From assembly GCA_030745755.1 (NCBI GenBank), contig JASLOA010000018.1:1-50270 (forward strand): a stretch of DNA of 50,270 nucleotides, written 5' to 3'. This stretch comes from Kiritimatiellia bacterium (lineage in GTDB: Bacteria; Verrucomicrobiota; Kiritimatiellia; UBA8416; JABMPJ01). The position numbers and the translations under genes were made by a program. The notes beneath the pieces were generated by a model that worked only from the letters and a program-made list of their open reading frames with translations, did no database searches and was not told where the DNA came from. Positions 1 to 8,013 of this stretch are shown here, one piece after another (the stretch's first letter is position 1; each line of letters begins with the position of its first letter).

Positions 1-1
1 G

Positions 2-1648
2 CTATCGATGGGGCAGCTCTATGCCACCGAGAAGCGCTGGCCCGATGTCCTCAAGCACCTGGCCCGAACGCTTGAAATGAAGCCTGATCACTCGGCTGGC
101 GCCGAGTGTATGTTCCTGCTCGGGTATGCGTCCTTCATGGAGGAGGACTTCGACTCTACCCTAACGTGGCTGCGCCGGCTGAAGGCAGACTATCCCACCA
201 GCGAGTTGCGTCCGGACGCGACCTATTGGATTGCCATGTCCCTGCTATTCGAGTCGGAGTACGAGGAAGCAGGCCGGGAATTCAGCCGGCTGATACAGGA
301 CTATCCGCACAGTTCCTACCGCGAAGACTCAACCTTCCGCGTGGCCGTGTGCCATTACGGTCAAAGCCTGTTCGAGGATGCTGACGCGGCCCTGGTGGCC
401 TTCATGGGGCGCTATCCCGAGAGCAAGCTCACCGGTGAAGCCCTGATGATGCGCGGTGACATCGCCGGGGCAGTTGGACGTACGGCTGACGCCATCGGGT
501 TCTACCAGCAGGCGATGCAGAAGCACGAACTGAACGCTGAGCAGTACAATCATTGCGCCTTCCAGGCGGGAACGGTCATCTACGATGACGCTGATTACGA
601 ACGGCTCCGAACGCATTTTCAGGCCTATCTGGATGAAGCGCGTGACGGATCCAACCTGCCGCAGGCGATCTACTGGATTGGTGTATCGCTGTGGAACCAG
701 GGCGAGCATGAGGGCGCCCTGCGCTTCTACCGCGAAGCGGTTGAGACGTATGGAAGCGATCCTGGTGCGATTGGCATCGACATGATCATGGACGAGTGGA
801 TTGGACGGATCCGCACGGCCGAAGACAAGGTGAGAATCCAGGCAAGGAACGAGCTGCGCCGCGCCCACAACAGTGCGGTCAGCGGCGGTAAGGCAACGCT
901 CTCACTGCGCCTCAAACGTGCGATCATTCTAGATGACGGCACGACTGAAGCCAGCCGCGAGAAGCTCTCCGAGTATCTCGTGAAGCGTGGACGTCTTGAG
1001 CTTGCGAGTCCGGCCGTGCTCACCATGATCATGGAGCTGGCTCGTGCCCGGGACGAGATGGCTCTGATGGGCAAAGCGGCCGAACAGATCGTCACGGCAT
1101 TCACCGAAACAGACTATGCCCTGGATGCGCGCATGGTGATCGCGCAGGACTTGGTAGAGAAGGCTCGCACCACAGACGTCCACAGTGAAGCCAACTTGTA
1201 CTTCGGACAGGCCGTCGCGCACTTGGACACCATACGCCAGGCCTTTGCGACGAGCAGCGAAGCGGCGCGCGCGCTGCTTATGTTGGGCGACATCTATCGT
1301 GAGCAGCGGAAATATGACAAGGCCGACCAGGCGTTTAAGGATGTGCTGGGTGTGCGTGAGTGGCGCGCCCTTTGGCCCGAGGCACTCCATGGTCGGGGTG
1401 AATGCGCGTTTGCCCAGCGGCGTTTTGCACCGGCGGCGGCGTTCTATGAGCGCATTTACCTGATGTACAGCCATTACGCCGACTGGACGGCGCGCGCCTA
1501 CTATCGCCGCGCCCAGTGCCTGAGGCGTCTCTTCCAGCCTGAGAAGGCGCGCGAGGTGCTGCGCGAAATGGTCTCGCTGGAATCACTGGCCGGTCAGCCG
1601 GAAACGGCGAAGGCCCGGGCATGGCTGGAAGGGCAGGAGAGCTCGTGA
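2..1648 (+). CDS. TPR-repeat protein, 5' end outside window
   Basis: The frame is open to the left edge, so the gene is probably truncated at its N terminus; the first internal ATG is at 8. The visible 546 residues are almost wholly helical and show repeated tetratricopeptide-type units (for example around residues 38-60, 75-105, 220-250 and 430-500, with recurring A/G-x-x-Y/F spacing and DYP/RYP turns). TPR arrays are protein-interaction scaffolds, and this spacing resembles YbgF/BamD-type envelope TPR proteins. The stop overlaps the GTG start of the next gene by four bases, so it is the first visible member of a six-gene operon with ExbB/ExbD. By context it is a scaffold of that envelope complex. 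Specific function not recognised. Confidence 0.8.
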   Translation, partial: LSMGQLYATEKRWPDVLKHLARTLEMKPDHSAGAECMFLLGYASFMEEDFDSTLTWLRRLKADYPTSELRPDATYWIAMSLLFESEYEEAGREFSRLIQDYPHSSYREDSTFRVAVCHYGQSLFEDADAALVAFMGRYPESKLTGEALMMRGDIAGAVGRTADAIGFYQQAMQKHELNAEQYNHCAFQAGTVIYDDADYERLRTHFQAYLDEARDGSNLPQAIYWIGVSLWNQGEHEGALRFYREAVETYGSDPGAIGIDMIMDEWIGRIRTAEDKVRIQARNELRRAHNSAVSGGKATLSLRLKRAIILDDGTTEASREKLSEYLVKRGRLELASPAVLTMIMELARARDEMALMGKAAEQIVTAFTETDYALDARMVIAQDLVEKARTTDVHSEANLYFGQAVAHLDTIRQAFATSSEAARALLMLGDIYREQRKYDKADQAFKDVLGVREWRALWPEALHGRGECAFAQRRFAPAAAFYERIYLMYSHYADWTARAYYRRAQCLRRLFQPEKAREVLREMVSLESLAGQPETAKARAWLEGQESS

Positions 1649-2685
1649 AGCATAGCGGTTACATGCAGTGTGCTGCCGGAGTCGTCGGCGTCTTGCTGAT
1701 GACGAGCGGGATGCTTGCGGCACAGACGACACGGACAGTGAAGCATATGGGCTACACCGCCAGTACACCCGTCAACGTACGCCTGTACGTGGATGGCAGA
1801 TCACGTGATGGCGCGTTGATGGGCCACACCGATGATGCGGTGGTCTTCCGTTCAGGTAGAGACGGTCAGCAGGTAAACGTATCTATCAGACGCGTGGACC
1901 GGGCGTTCTTTGATGTCACGGTTCCGCGCACGGAGCTGAACGATGCGCTTGTGGCCGAAAACTGGTCCAAGGCCGGCATTCTGTTGCTCCCGGTTGTGCG
2001 TCCGCTTGTGCCGTACCTGGACTTGCCACAGAACAATGGTGTGGATCTTGTCTACGACGCGGGGCACTACCTGATGAAGAGTACAGGCTTTCGTATGACG
2101 TCCGAGACCTCCAGGGATTTGAGTGAAGCTGCAACGGCGCGAGCGAAGTCGGCGTTCCAGCTCTTCCATGGATTGGGAAAAGTCTCGTGGCATGGCTTGG
2201 GCTTGGCCGGACAGGCCCGTTCCGCGGAGGCCTTGCTTGCGCTCGGTAAGCGGGATATGGCTAACGACGTGATTGAGGGAATGTCCGAGCCCTTTCCTGA
2301 TGACGAAGGCATGGGCTACTATTGGATGGTGCGAAGCAGCATGGCTCTCGCCGACGAGGACTATTCGGCTGCGCTGGACGGTGCTGTGCGCGCTGTCTGT
2401 TTTGCCAACAAGGATATTAATGTGTTTCCGGATGCACTACTCCTGAGTGCACGGTGCTATGAGAAGCTTGAGTCCTACCATCGCGCACGCGATGTCTACT
2501 TCGAGGTAGCGCGCCTCTTTCCCACGACAACCGCCGGGAAGAGGGCCTTGGTGTATCTGAAGAACGTGCGCGCCTCCGGTCATACGGACGGCAAGGAAGC
2601 CAGAGGGGTTGTCAACGTGTTCTTTGGTGTGGAAGAAGAGATGAATAAGAAAGCAGACAGACTGCTGGATCGACGTTCGAAATAG
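1645..2685 (+). CDS. Exported TPR-containing protein of the ExbB/ExbD operon
   Basis: The GTG at 1645 overlaps the upstream stop (GTGA) and has an AGGAG element about five bases upstream, so it is preferred to the ATG at 1621 or 1663. The product is about 346 residues. It begins with a basic n-region and hydrophobic core ending near MLAAQTT, a plausible Sec signal peptide, which puts it in the periplasm. The N-terminal half looks beta-rich (VRLYVDGRSRDGALMGHT, an SH3-like strand pattern seen in envelope proteins). The C-terminal half contains TPR-like helices (residues about 170-300). No enzyme motif is seen. It is translationally coupled to the preceding TPR gene and 29 bases before exbB, suggesting a periplasmic partner of the proton-channel complex. 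Function inferred from context only. Confidence 0.75.
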   Translation: MKHSGYMQCAAGVVGVLLMTSGMLAAQTTRTVKHMGYTASTPVNVRLYVDGRSRDGALMGHTDDAVVFRSGRDGQQVNVSIRRVDRAFFDVTVPRTELNDALVAENWSKAGILLLPVVRPLVPYLDLPQNNGVDLVYDAGHYLMKSTGFRMTSETSRDLSEAATARAKSAFQLFHGLGKVSWHGLGLAGQARSAEALLALGKRDMANDVIEGMSEPFPDDEGMGYYWMVRSSMALADEDYSAALDGAVRAVCFANKDINVFPDALLLSARCYEKLESYHRARDVYFEVARLFPTTTAGKRALVYLKNVRASGHTDGKEARGVVNVFFGVEEEMNKKADRLLDRRSK

Positions 2686-2714
2686 TCTTCGGAACAGGGA
2701 TGAAAGGGACCCGC

Positions 2715-3539
2715 ATGAAAAGCAAGACCCGTTGGATCGCGATTGTGTTATTGAGCGTCTGCCTGGGAGGGGTGTGGTCTGCCGCACTGGCCCAGACCGC
2801 GGATGCCACGGCGGCTGAAGCCGTAGTAGAGGTACCCGTAGAGCAGGAGACATCCCTGATGGGCCTGCTCAAGCAAGGCGGGGTGCTGATGTGGCCGCTC
2901 GGGCTGCTCTCGGTGGCGACGATTGCCTTGGGTGTCTATGGTTTCATGCTGGTACGACCCGGGAAGATGCTCACGCCTGAACTGGTGCCTCAGCTACAGC
3001 AGAAACTTGTTCACCTGGACCTTAAGGAAGCCATGGCCATCTGTGCCGCAACGCCCAGTCTGTTGACGAATATCCTGATGGCGGGCCTGCGGCGCATTGA
3101 AGGCGACGAAATTGATGCGGTCAGCATGGAAAAAGCGATGGAAGAAGCTTCTGTCGAGGAGACGGCCGGCGGACTGCGTTCGATCGGCTACCTGTCGCTG
3201 ATCGCCCAAATTGCCCCCATGGTTGGTCTGCTCGGAACGGTTAGCGGTATGATCAAGGCCTTCCAGAAGATCGGCAAGGGCGCTATGGGCAAGCCCGAGG
3301 TATTGGCTGCCGACATTGGCGAAGCCCTGGTCACGACGGCCACCGGGCTACTCATCGGAATTCCGGCCATGTTTCTTTACTTCCACCTCAAGGGCAAATA
3401 CACCGCGAACCTGACGCGCCTCGGACGTGTCCTCGGGAATCTGTCTCACCATCTCGTATCTGCGTCGCGCGGCAACCGCATCGCGGTTGAGGTCATGACA
3501 GAGGCGCCGGTACAGGGCGCTGTAGAGGATGCTGTATGA
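2715..3539 (+). CDS. exbB: ExbB/TolQ/MotA-type proton channel subunit
   Basis: ExbB-family inner-membrane protein that, with ExbD, turns proton flow into mechanical work on a periplasmic partner. I chose the ATG at 2715 because AAGGGA sits six bases upstream and the protein then starts with a classical signal sequence (MKSKTRWIAIVLLSV, cleavage near ALAQT); an in-frame ATG at 2700 is possible. Three membrane segments follow: GVLMWPLGLLSVATIALGV, then LIAQIAPMVGLLGTVSGMI with the family PMxGLLGTVxGM signature, then VTTATGLLIGIPAMFLYF with the T-T-G-L pattern that lines the channel. Length (about 274 aa) is normal for signal-peptide-bearing ExbB. The stop overlaps the start of exbD (ATGA). Confidence 0.93.
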   Translation: MKSKTRWIAIVLLSVCLGGVWSAALAQTADATAAEAVVEVPVEQETSLMGLLKQGGVLMWPLGLLSVATIALGVYGFMLVRPGKMLTPELVPQLQQKLVHLDLKEAMAICAATPSLLTNILMAGLRRIEGDEIDAVSMEKAMEEASVEETAGGLRSIGYLSLIAQIAPMVGLLGTVSGMIKAFQKIGKGAMGKPEVLAADIGEALVTTATGLLIGIPAMFLYFHLKGKYTANLTRLGRVLGNLSHHLVSASRGNRIAVEVMTEAPVQGAVEDAV

Positions 3540-3946
3540 GGATTCCGGTTGATAACAGCGATGACGCCAAGTTTGTCATGGCACCCATGATTGACATGGT
3601 CTTCCTGTTGCTCGTCTTCTTCATGTGCGCTTCGCAGCTCAGCCAGACACAAAATCTGACCATGGAGATCCCTACAGCAACCAAGGCCGTGGTGCCACGT
3701 GAGCGCCCCGACCGTTTTGTTGTCAACATCGACAAGGACGGAAACCTGTTCGGTGGCAATGTGCCCGTGGAACTGGCCGACCTGAAGAACATGGTGCTGG
3801 AGCACAAAGCGGTCAACCCAAGCCTGAAAGTCTATGTGCGCGCCGACCAAAACACCGCCCATAAAGAGGTGCGCAAGGTTATGGGCGCCATGGGTGAAGC
3901 AGGCATTGACGACTTCATATTCGGGGCATTTATTCCAAACGAGTGA
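3536..3946 (+). CDS. exbD: ExbD/TolR-type biopolymer transport protein (first copy)
   Basis: 136 residues: short cytoplasmic N terminus, one TM helix and a periplasmic domain. The TM stretch APMIDMVFLLLVFFMCAS contains the conserved proton-carrying Asp (MIDMVF) of ExbD/TolR. The periplasmic part has the ExbD fold pattern (VVNIDKDGNLFGG, VYVRADQNTAHKEVRKVM). It starts by a four-base overlap with exbB, so translation is coupled. With the next gene it supplies two non-identical ExbD subunits to one ExbB, which may form a heterodimer in the channel. Confidence 0.92.
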   Translation: MRIPVDNSDDAKFVMAPMIDMVFLLLVFFMCASQLSQTQNLTMEIPTATKAVVPRERPDRFVVNIDKDGNLFGGNVPVELADLKNMVLEHKAVNPSLKVYVRADQNTAHKEVRKVMGAMGEAGIDDFIFGAFIPNE

Positions 3947-3953
3947 GTGGACT

Positions 3954-4388
3954 ATGAAAATAGCGCTTGGCACAGACAATGATCCCGAACTCGAGATCGC
4001 CTCGCTGATCGACATGGTTTTCCTGCTGTTGATCTACTTCATGGTCACGGCCAGCCTGGTCAAATCGGAGGGCGACCTTGGAATCAAGTTGCCCGGAGTG
4101 GTGCAGCAGTCCGTATCGGTCGATATGCCGGACGAGCAGATTATCGAGATTCGTGAAGATGCTCGCGTGTTGCTGAATGGCCGGGTCTTTGGCGAAGCCG
4201 AAGCCCAGGAACTGCCCGAGCTGGTGAGCACGCTGCAGCGCTATCGCCTGGCATCCGAGGCGGCCAAGAACCGGGCGCTCATAACCATCTGGGCGGCGGA
4301 TGACGTCAGGCATCAGCGGGTAATTGATGTTATGAATGCCTGTGCGGATGCAGGCATCGAAGACATAACGTTCACCGCTTCATTGTAA
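3954..4388 (+). CDS. exbD: ExbD/TolR-type biopolymer transport protein (second copy)
   Basis: 144 residues, starting at ATG 3954, seven bases after the first exbD stop. Upstream ATG codons in the same frame lie inside the first exbD and are ignored. The TM helix SLIDMVFLLLIYFMVTASL carries the same LIDMVF Asp motif, and the periplasmic part ends in the ExbD-like AADDVRHQRVIDVMNACADAG helix region. It differs clearly from its neighbour (for example VQQSVSVDMPDEQIIEI), so the pair is an old duplication. Tandem exbD copies followed by a non-TonB partner are described in Bacteroidota and PVC bacteria; the partner here appears to be the VWA protein that follows. Confidence 0.92.
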   Translation: MKIALGTDNDPELEIASLIDMVFLLLIYFMVTASLVKSEGDLGIKLPGVVQQSVSVDMPDEQIIEIREDARVLLNGRVFGEAEAQELPELVSTLQRYRLASEAAKNRALITIWAADDVRHQRVIDVMNACADAGIEDITFTASL

Positions 4389-4401
4389 GGTAGAAAGCAG
4401 T

Positions 4402-5862
4402 ATGGCAAAGGAACCGACCATCCAGGAGACGCCAGAGATAGTATCCGCGCCACGCCGTTCGATCCTGCTGTCGGGGCTTGGCTTCTACAAGCTCTCGGTG
4501 CGTCGCCGCCAGCAGTTGACCTACGTGTTTCTTGGCAGTTTGCTGGTACACGTGCTCGGGCTGATTGCGTTTGGCGGTTGGACCGTCATGCGCTCACGCA
4601 AGGAGGAGGCCACGGTCTTCCGCACGCCACCGCCGGTACGCACCTATGAGCCGCGCAAGTTGGAGCACAGAGTTAAGGTCCAGAACCGGCAGCGCAGTTC
4701 CAGCCGCCCGGCGATGCTGCCGCGACTGGTGGCGCACACGCCGTCCCGGGTTGCCCTGCCTGAGATCAAGGCCGACCCGAAGCTGATCAATACAACCTTC
4801 CAGCCCAAGTTCAAGGCCGTCTCCGGCAAGGGCCTCGGGGCCGGACTGGGGACGGGCTACGGCACGCACGGTTTTGGTACCGGCATGCAGACCTACGACT
4901 TCTTCGGCATACGTGCCCGTGGTGAGAAGGTGGCGATCCTGGTGGATGTATCGGTAAGCATGGTGCAACCCGAGCGCGGGGGCGTGGCAGGCTATATGGC
5001 GGTCAAGCAGCGCTTGGGACAGGTTGTGGATGCACTGCCTGATACGTCCCTTTTCAACGTGATTGTGTTTGCCGATGCGGCCGAGTCTATGCAGCCGAAG
5101 CTCGTGCTGGCCAATGACTCGTACCGCGAGGAGGCCAAGCGCTTCTTGAGGCCGTTCAACAAGGCAGGAAACTGGGGACTGACAAGCGGCAACGTCTCGC
5201 AGGATTCTGCCGGGCTCAGGGCCGCCGGTGGCACCACCCGGCTCGACCTGGCCCTGACAGCCGCGCTCGGGATGCAGGCCGATACCATTCTGATTATCAG
5301 CGATGGCATTCCGCGTGTCGGCGGCGTCCTCTCCCCGGAGCAGGTGCAGGCCCACCGGGCACAACTCGAGGCATGGCGGGCCGCCAATGCGCGAAAGATG
5401 GAGAATTGGGATGCCAAGTGGGGTGATAGCGGCGGCGTGGTCGACCGCGTCTGGGTCCCCCCTCCCAAGAATTGGAAGCCTCCTAAACCGAAGAAGAAGA
5501 CAAAGAAGCAGTTAGAGGCCGAAGCGGCCGCCGCGAAGCTACCCCCCCGTGAGGGACAAGGCCGGGGAGGTGGCGGCGGTGGACCTGTCCGTCCGCCCCA
5601 GGGACATTGGAAGATTGTTCGCGATCGCAACTACACGCCGCGCCCGTCGTCGCCGGCCGGTCCCAAGCCCGGCATGTGGACACTGAATGACTTTATCAAG
5701 CATATCGCGCTGCTGCACGGGAAGTACTACCAGCCGGCGGGACTGCCAGAGCCGCAGATACACGGTATCGGCTATGCTATCGATAAGGATGGCCACAGGT
5801 TTCTGCAACAGCTGGCCAAACATTATAAGGGGCAGTATCGCCGTGTGACACGGATCCGGTAG
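4402..5862 (+). CDS. Membrane-anchored VWA-domain protein with TonB-like TM helix
   Basis: 486 residues. A cytoplasmic N terminus of about 38 residues is followed by one TM helix (about 40-63) containing S46-LLV-H50, the same SxxxH spacing that TonB uses to contact ExbB/ExbD. A proline/arginine-rich linker and a Gly-rich stretch (about 141-162) lead to a periplasmic von Willebrand A domain from about residue 175. The MIDAS motif DVSVS (182-186), GGTTRLD (276-282) and ISDG (299-302) are all present, so metal-ion-dependent ligand binding is likely intact. The VWA fold is interrupted by about 150 residues (305-455) that are Lys/Pro-rich then Gly-rich, before the final strand and helix (IHGIGYAIDKDGHRFLQQLA). 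Last gene of the operon. It probably takes the place of TonB or TolA as the energised partner (inference). Confidence 0.85.
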   Translation: MAKEPTIQETPEIVSAPRRSILLSGLGFYKLSVRRRQQLTYVFLGSLLVHVLGLIAFGGWTVMRSRKEEATVFRTPPPVRTYEPRKLEHRVKVQNRQRSSSRPAMLPRLVAHTPSRVALPEIKADPKLINTTFQPKFKAVSGKGLGAGLGTGYGTHGFGTGMQTYDFFGIRARGEKVAILVDVSVSMVQPERGGVAGYMAVKQRLGQVVDALPDTSLFNVIVFADAAESMQPKLVLANDSYREEAKRFLRPFNKAGNWGLTSGNVSQDSAGLRAAGGTTRLDLALTAALGMQADTILIISDGIPRVGGVLSPEQVQAHRAQLEAWRAANARKMENWDAKWGDSGGVVDRVWVPPPKNWKPPKPKKKTKKQLEAEAAAAKLPPREGQGRGGGGGGPVRPPQGHWKIVRDRNYTPRPSSPAGPKPGMWTLNDFIKHIALLHGKYYQPAGLPEPQIHGIGYAIDKDGHRFLQQLAKHYKGQYRRVTRIR

Positions 5863-5885
5863 CGCCTCATGGCAGGCCCGCTTTT

Positions 5886-6677
5886 CTAGTCTGTGAAGAC
5901 GTCTTTTCTGAGCGGACCGGATGCGTGGAACCCCCGCTTCAGGCTCATCAGTATGGCGCAAGGCATTGCTATAGCCGTGCCGGTGAAAATCGCAATCATG
6001 ATGGCCACCTGGTACTTGATGGCCGTCACGGGCGGCTGTCCGCCCAGGATGACACCGGTCATCATCCCCGGAAGCGAGACGAGTCCGATCGTCATCATGG
6101 TCGCGATCGTGGGGGAGACGGCATTGTGGAAGGCCTCGCGGAGGTAGGGCTGAATCGCCTCCCGCAGCTGTGCGCCTTGAGCCAGCGTGTACTCGAACGT
6201 GCGGCTGTCCCGCTTGATCGTGTCATAGAAGTGCCGGATTCCTATGATGTCGGCGCGCAGGCAGTTGCCGAGAATCATTCCGCCGATCGGGATGAGGGTG
6301 CGTGCCTCGAGAATCTGGGGGCGCCGCAGGATCAGCATCGTGAAGTAGAGCAGCGGGACACCTGTGCCCAGTATAAGCGCCACAAACAGCGACAGACCAA
6401 AACAGCGCACGCGCAGCCGACAATGCCGAAGGATGGAGACATCGGCCACCAGGATCATGACCAGCAGCCACGCACAGTTCAGCCAGGCATTGTCCAGGTT
6501 GAATACGAACTGGAGATAGAGCCCCACGAAGAGCAGCTGAACCGTCATGCGCACGGCAGCGATGGCCACGCGCCCGAGAATGGAGACGCCCTGCCACAGG
6601 AGCATGGCCAGCGGAATCAGTAGTAGGCAGTAGGCCGCCAACATGCCGGGCCAGGAGATGTCGATCGTGCCGATCAT
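5886..6677 (-). CDS. fetB: FetB-type iron/metal export ABC permease
   Basis: 263-residue polytopic membrane protein of the UPF0014/FetB family, with about six or seven hydrophobic segments and the family stretch around GGMILGNCLRADIIGIRHFY and SLPGMMTGVILGG. In E. coli FetA-FetB exports iron and protects against oxidative stress. The ATG overlaps the fetA stop by four bases (ATGA). The gene converges on the VWA gene with only 23 bases between stops. Substrate inferred from family. Confidence 0.9.
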   Translation of the reverse strand: MIGTIDISWPGMLAAYCLLLIPLAMLLWQGVSILGRVAIAAVRMTVQLLFVGLYLQFVFNLDNAWLNCAWLLVMILVADVSILRHCRLRVRCFGLSLFVALILGTGVPLLYFTMLILRRPQILEARTLIPIGGMILGNCLRADIIGIRHFYDTIKRDSRTFEYTLAQGAQLREAIQPYLREAFHNAVSPTIATMMTIGLVSLPGMMTGVILGGQPPVTAIKYQVAIMIAIFTGTAIAMPCAILMSLKRGFHASGPLRKDVFTD

Positions 6678-7333
6678 GGTGCATCTCCCGCTGCGTCGTG
6701 GTTAACGGACAGCATCTCGATGCGATCTGCCTTCGGCAGCGCATTGGCATGATGCCCAACGGCGAGGATCGTCTGTCCTTCCCGAGTGGCAAGCGCTGTG
6801 AAGACCGCTTCAGCGCTATCCTTGTCGAGGCTGGCCGTGATTTCGTCCAATAGCAGCAGCGGACGGTCAAGGAGGAGCGCGGCAATCAGGGCGATCCGCT
6901 GTTTTTCGCCACCGGAAAGGGAGTCAATCTGCTGTTCAGCAATCTCCTGCGGAAGGCGCAACTGCCTGAGCAGGTCGGGCACACGCTCCAGGTTGTGCCG
7001 AAGCTCCCGGTTGGCGTGGTAGTCGAAGGGCCGGGTCAGGATGTCGCGGACCAGGCCGACGCCAAGCACAGGCTCCTGGGCCACGTAGCTCATCCGGTGG
7101 CGCAGCGACCAGATGGACTGGTCATTCACCGATACGCCCTGCAGCGCAATCGATCCGCCCTGTGGGGTGAGAAAGCCCAGAACGCACCGCAGCAAAGTGG
7201 ATTTACCCGTTCCGGACGGCGCTGTGACCAGGACTTGCTCGCCGTCTCCGACTTCAAGCGAGAAGTTCTTGAGGATCTGTTTCCCGCCCGCATGTACCGT
7301 GAGATCTGAGATCTGGAGCATGACGTCCTTCAT
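6674..7333 (-). CDS. fetA: FetA-type ABC transporter ATP-binding protein
   Basis: 219 residues, a single ABC ATPase domain of normal length for FetA/YbbL. Visible motifs are Walker A (APSGTGKSTLL), a Q-loop (SYVAQEP), the signature LSGGEKQR, Walker B LLLLDEIT and a final switch His (AVGHH). It couples ATP hydrolysis to the FetB permease at the inner membrane. Four-base overlaps with both the upstream unknown gene and fetB place it in a tightly coupled four-gene operon on the minus strand. Confidence 0.92.
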   Translation of the reverse strand: MKDVMLQISDLTVHAGGKQILKNFSLEVGDGEQVLVTAPSGTGKSTLLRCVLGFLTPQGGSIALQGVSVNDQSIWSLRHRMSYVAQEPVLGVGLVRDILTRPFDYHANRELRHNLERVPDLLRQLRLPQEIAEQQIDSLSGGEKQRIALIAALLLDRPLLLLDEITASLDKDSAEAVFTALATREGQTILAVGHHANALPKADRIEMLSVNHDAAGDAP

Positions 7334-8013
7334 GCGTCGCCAGGTTCGTCGCCAGGCTCTGTTTCGTCGCTTTCGTCGCCGTAAGGCACTCCGTCCTCGG
7401 CTGCTTTCTGCAGTTCGGATGGGGGCGCGATCTCGTATGTTATCCCGCCGCGCGACCGACTGCAGACACGTTGGCGAAACTCCGACTCCATTTCAAGGTA
7501 ATCCCATCGTGGGTCCAGCGGGTGGCGCAGGGGTGGCCCGACGCGGTCGGGAGGCCGTGTGGACCGGCACCAGTCCGCCTCCTTGTCGGTTAGTCGGTCC
7601 GCCAGCCAGCAGCGCTCGAGCATGAGGGTGGACATGCTGAACCGGTTCCATGGGCACAACACACGCAGGGCCGGGGCGTTCCGTCCCGTGACCACTTCGC
7701 CGGGCGTCGCCGGCTCAGACAGAAGACCGAACGGTATGACGAGCCAGGTGTCCATGTCTGTGTTCGCCACCACGGCGACGTAACGAGGGGCGTCTGGCTC
7801 GAATCGGGGGTGCAGTAGACGGATGTCGCCTGCCTGGACGGGTATCTCGTTGGCGAGAGGCAATGGAGTCCCGAACCTGCCCGCTGGCTGTTTGGTTTCT
7901 CCGGCCGTTTCCGACGTAAGTGCGTTCAACAGTTCCCATTCGACGAGCCAGCGACTCAGTCGCTCGCGGCTCGGGTCTGGTGAGGCGGGAATGTTGTCGG
8001 GTGGGCGTGTCAT
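7330..8013 (-). CDS. Hypothetical protein between sigma-like gene and fetAB
   Basis: 227 residues, soluble, rich in Pro, Arg and acidic residues, with no signal peptide or TM helix. The first ~35 residues look helical (RERLSRWLVEWELLNALT). A central beta-rich stretch (VQAGDIRLLHPRF, RYVAVVANTDMDTWLVIPF, EVVTGRNAPALRVLCPWNRF) resembles a small barrel. The C terminus is a charged Glu/Asp tail. I do not recognise the family. Its start overlaps the stop of the sigma-like gene and its stop overlaps the start of fetA, each by four bases, so it should be made in fixed ratio to both. A role as modulator or anti-sigma-like partner of the upstream protein is a guess from context. Confidence 0.7.
   Translation of the reverse strand: MTRPPDNIPASPDPSRERLSRWLVEWELLNALTSETAGETKQPAGRFGTPLPLANEIPVQAGDIRLLHPRFEPDAPRYVAVVANTDMDTWLVIPFGLLSEPATPGEVVTGRNAPALRVLCPWNRFSMSTLMLERCWLADRLTDKEADWCRSTRPPDRVGPPLRHPLDPRWDYLEMESEFRQRVCSRSRGGITYEIAPPSELQKAAEDGVPYGDESDETEPGDEPGDA

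Noticed and set aside
5925..6623. Long + strand frame opposite fetB
   Set aside because: His/Gln/Arg-rich antisense shadow of a well-supported membrane permease; no start signal or family pattern.
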